The position numbers and the translations under genes were made by a program. Source: Acinetobacter calcoaceticus (GTDB taxonomy: Bacteria; Pseudomonadota; Gammaproteobacteria; Pseudomonadales; Moraxellaceae). Taken from it: a stretch of 64,000 bases of DNA. Where the stretch lies: the NCBI RefSeq assembly GCF_016508255.1, contig NZ_JADVKT010000002.1, positions 310,001 through 374,000 of the forward strand, in the 5' to 3' direction. How positions within the stretch are numbered: the stretch's first letter is position 1; each line of letters begins with the position of its first letter. The notes under the pieces were generated by a model. It saw only the letters and a list, made by a program, of their open reading frames with translations. It was not told where the DNA came from and made no database searches. Of this stretch, positions 63,395-64,000 are shown in pieces.

Positions 63395-64000
63395 ATGGCA
63401 AAAGACTTTAATAGCCCAAAAGTAGTCGAAGGATATGACGAACATATTCGTAAATTAATTCCAGGTTATGAAGTCATCCATCAACAGGTGGATGCCATTT
63501 TGCAATCGGTATTGCCTACAAATGCTCATATATTAATTGTGGGCTGTGGTACGGGTTATGAACTTGAATATTTATTGAAAAGACATCCTGACTGGAAATT
63601 TACAGCGGTTGATCCGTCTTTAACCATGCTGCAAAAAGCACAGGAACAAGTTGAACTTTTAGGTAAATCTTCACAAGTTACCTTTGTACATGGTGAAACT
63701 TCAGTACTGTCTTTGGAACCTTGTTTCGATGCGGCACTGTCTATTCTTGTGGCACATTTCGTTGCTGATGATATCAAGCCTACATTCTTTAAAGATATTT
63801 ATGATCGTTTAAAAGAAAATGCAGTTTTGCTTACTTATGACCTCATGACCTGTACAAACCCTAAGCAGCTTCAGGCACTCCGTTATTTATGTTTAGCTCA
63901 AGGTTTAACAGAAGAACAATGTCAAAAAATGCTAGAGCGTATGGCACAAGACTTTTTTAGTCTGACAACTGAGGGGTATATAAAACTTTTAGAAAAAACT
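63395..64000 (+). CDS. class I SAM-dependent methyltransferase (3' end outside window)
   Basis: 202 codons are open to the window end without a stop. SAM-binding motif I is HILIVGCGTGYELEYLLKRHP at about residues 48-68 with motif II acidic residue in FTAVDPSLTMLQKA. Methyltransf_25/11-like. Start at ATG 63395. Substrate unknown; it has no visible partner. It lies 71 bp after the acyl-CoA synthetase. Confidence 0.83.
   Translation, partial: MAKDFNSPKVVEGYDEHIRKLIPGYEVIHQQVDAILQSVLPTNAHILIVGCGTGYELEYLLKRHPDWKFTAVDPSLTMLQKAQEQVELLGKSSQVTFVHGETSVLSLEPCFDAALSILVAHFVADDIKPTFFKDIYDRLKENAVLLTYDLMTCTNPKQLQALRYLCLAQGLTEEQCQKMLERMAQDFFSLTTEGYIKLLEKT

Overview
The window is chromosomal DNA of a low-GC gammaproteobacterium, almost certainly Acinetobacter of the baumannii/calcoaceticus group. 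The reasons are the gene set (paa, pobR/pobA, dca-type dicarboxylate genes with a DcaP-like porin, liu), the AT-rich third codon positions and the supraoperonic clustering of catabolic operons typical of this genus. Species assignment is inference.

Layout. (1) 1-6824: 3' part of the phenylacetate operon (paaG, paaH, paaJ, paaK, the repressor paaX, paaY and the thioesterase paaI). (2) About 6920-12830: an AT-rich accessory insert. It holds a dNTP triphosphohydrolase (dGTPase-like, minus strand), a divergent OLD-family nuclease plus UvrD-like helicase pair that matches the Gabija anti-phage system (gajA/gajB), and a 3' flank with a strongly structured, C4-antisense-RNA-like non-coding element. 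(3) 12888-14310: TetR regulator and glutathione S-transferase with a palindromic operator between them. (4) 14472-16643: divergent pobR/pobA (4-hydroxybenzoate hydroxylation). (5) 16821-24922: a complete 2-aminoethylphosphonate module: GntR regulator, ABC importer with a fused permease, FAD oxidoreductase, PhnW and PhnX. Two copies of one 20-bp palindrome, one before each half, look like the GntR operator.

(6) 25140-49301: a large CoA-dependent dicarboxylate beta-oxidation region. The core is dcaA-K-I-J-P on the plus strand and dcaE-C-H-F on the minus strand. It is accompanied by paralogous acyl-CoA dehydrogenase, AAHS transporter and class III CoA-transferase genes, two paralogous IclR regulators, two related MFS transporters, thioesterases, a large acyl-CoA dehydrogenase and a nitronate-monooxygenase-like flavoprotein. 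Nine sites resembling TTTYGC-N3-RCRAAA lie in the intergenic regions and define a probable IclR regulon. (7) 49363-53991: a fused indolepyruvate ferredoxin oxidoreductase with a divergent LysR regulator. (8) 54243-64000: leucine/isovalerate catabolism (ivd, MCC beta, methylglutaconyl-CoA hydratase, MCC alpha, HMG-CoA lyase) with a divergent TetR regulator, an acyl-CoA synthetase and a methyltransferase cut by the window end.

The main accessory signal is the Gabija-dGTPase pairing. Gabija GajA is known to be restrained by (d)NTPs, and dGTPases are known anti-phage dNTP-depleting enzymes, so a neighbouring dNTPase could act as an activator or partner. That functional link is a hypothesis.
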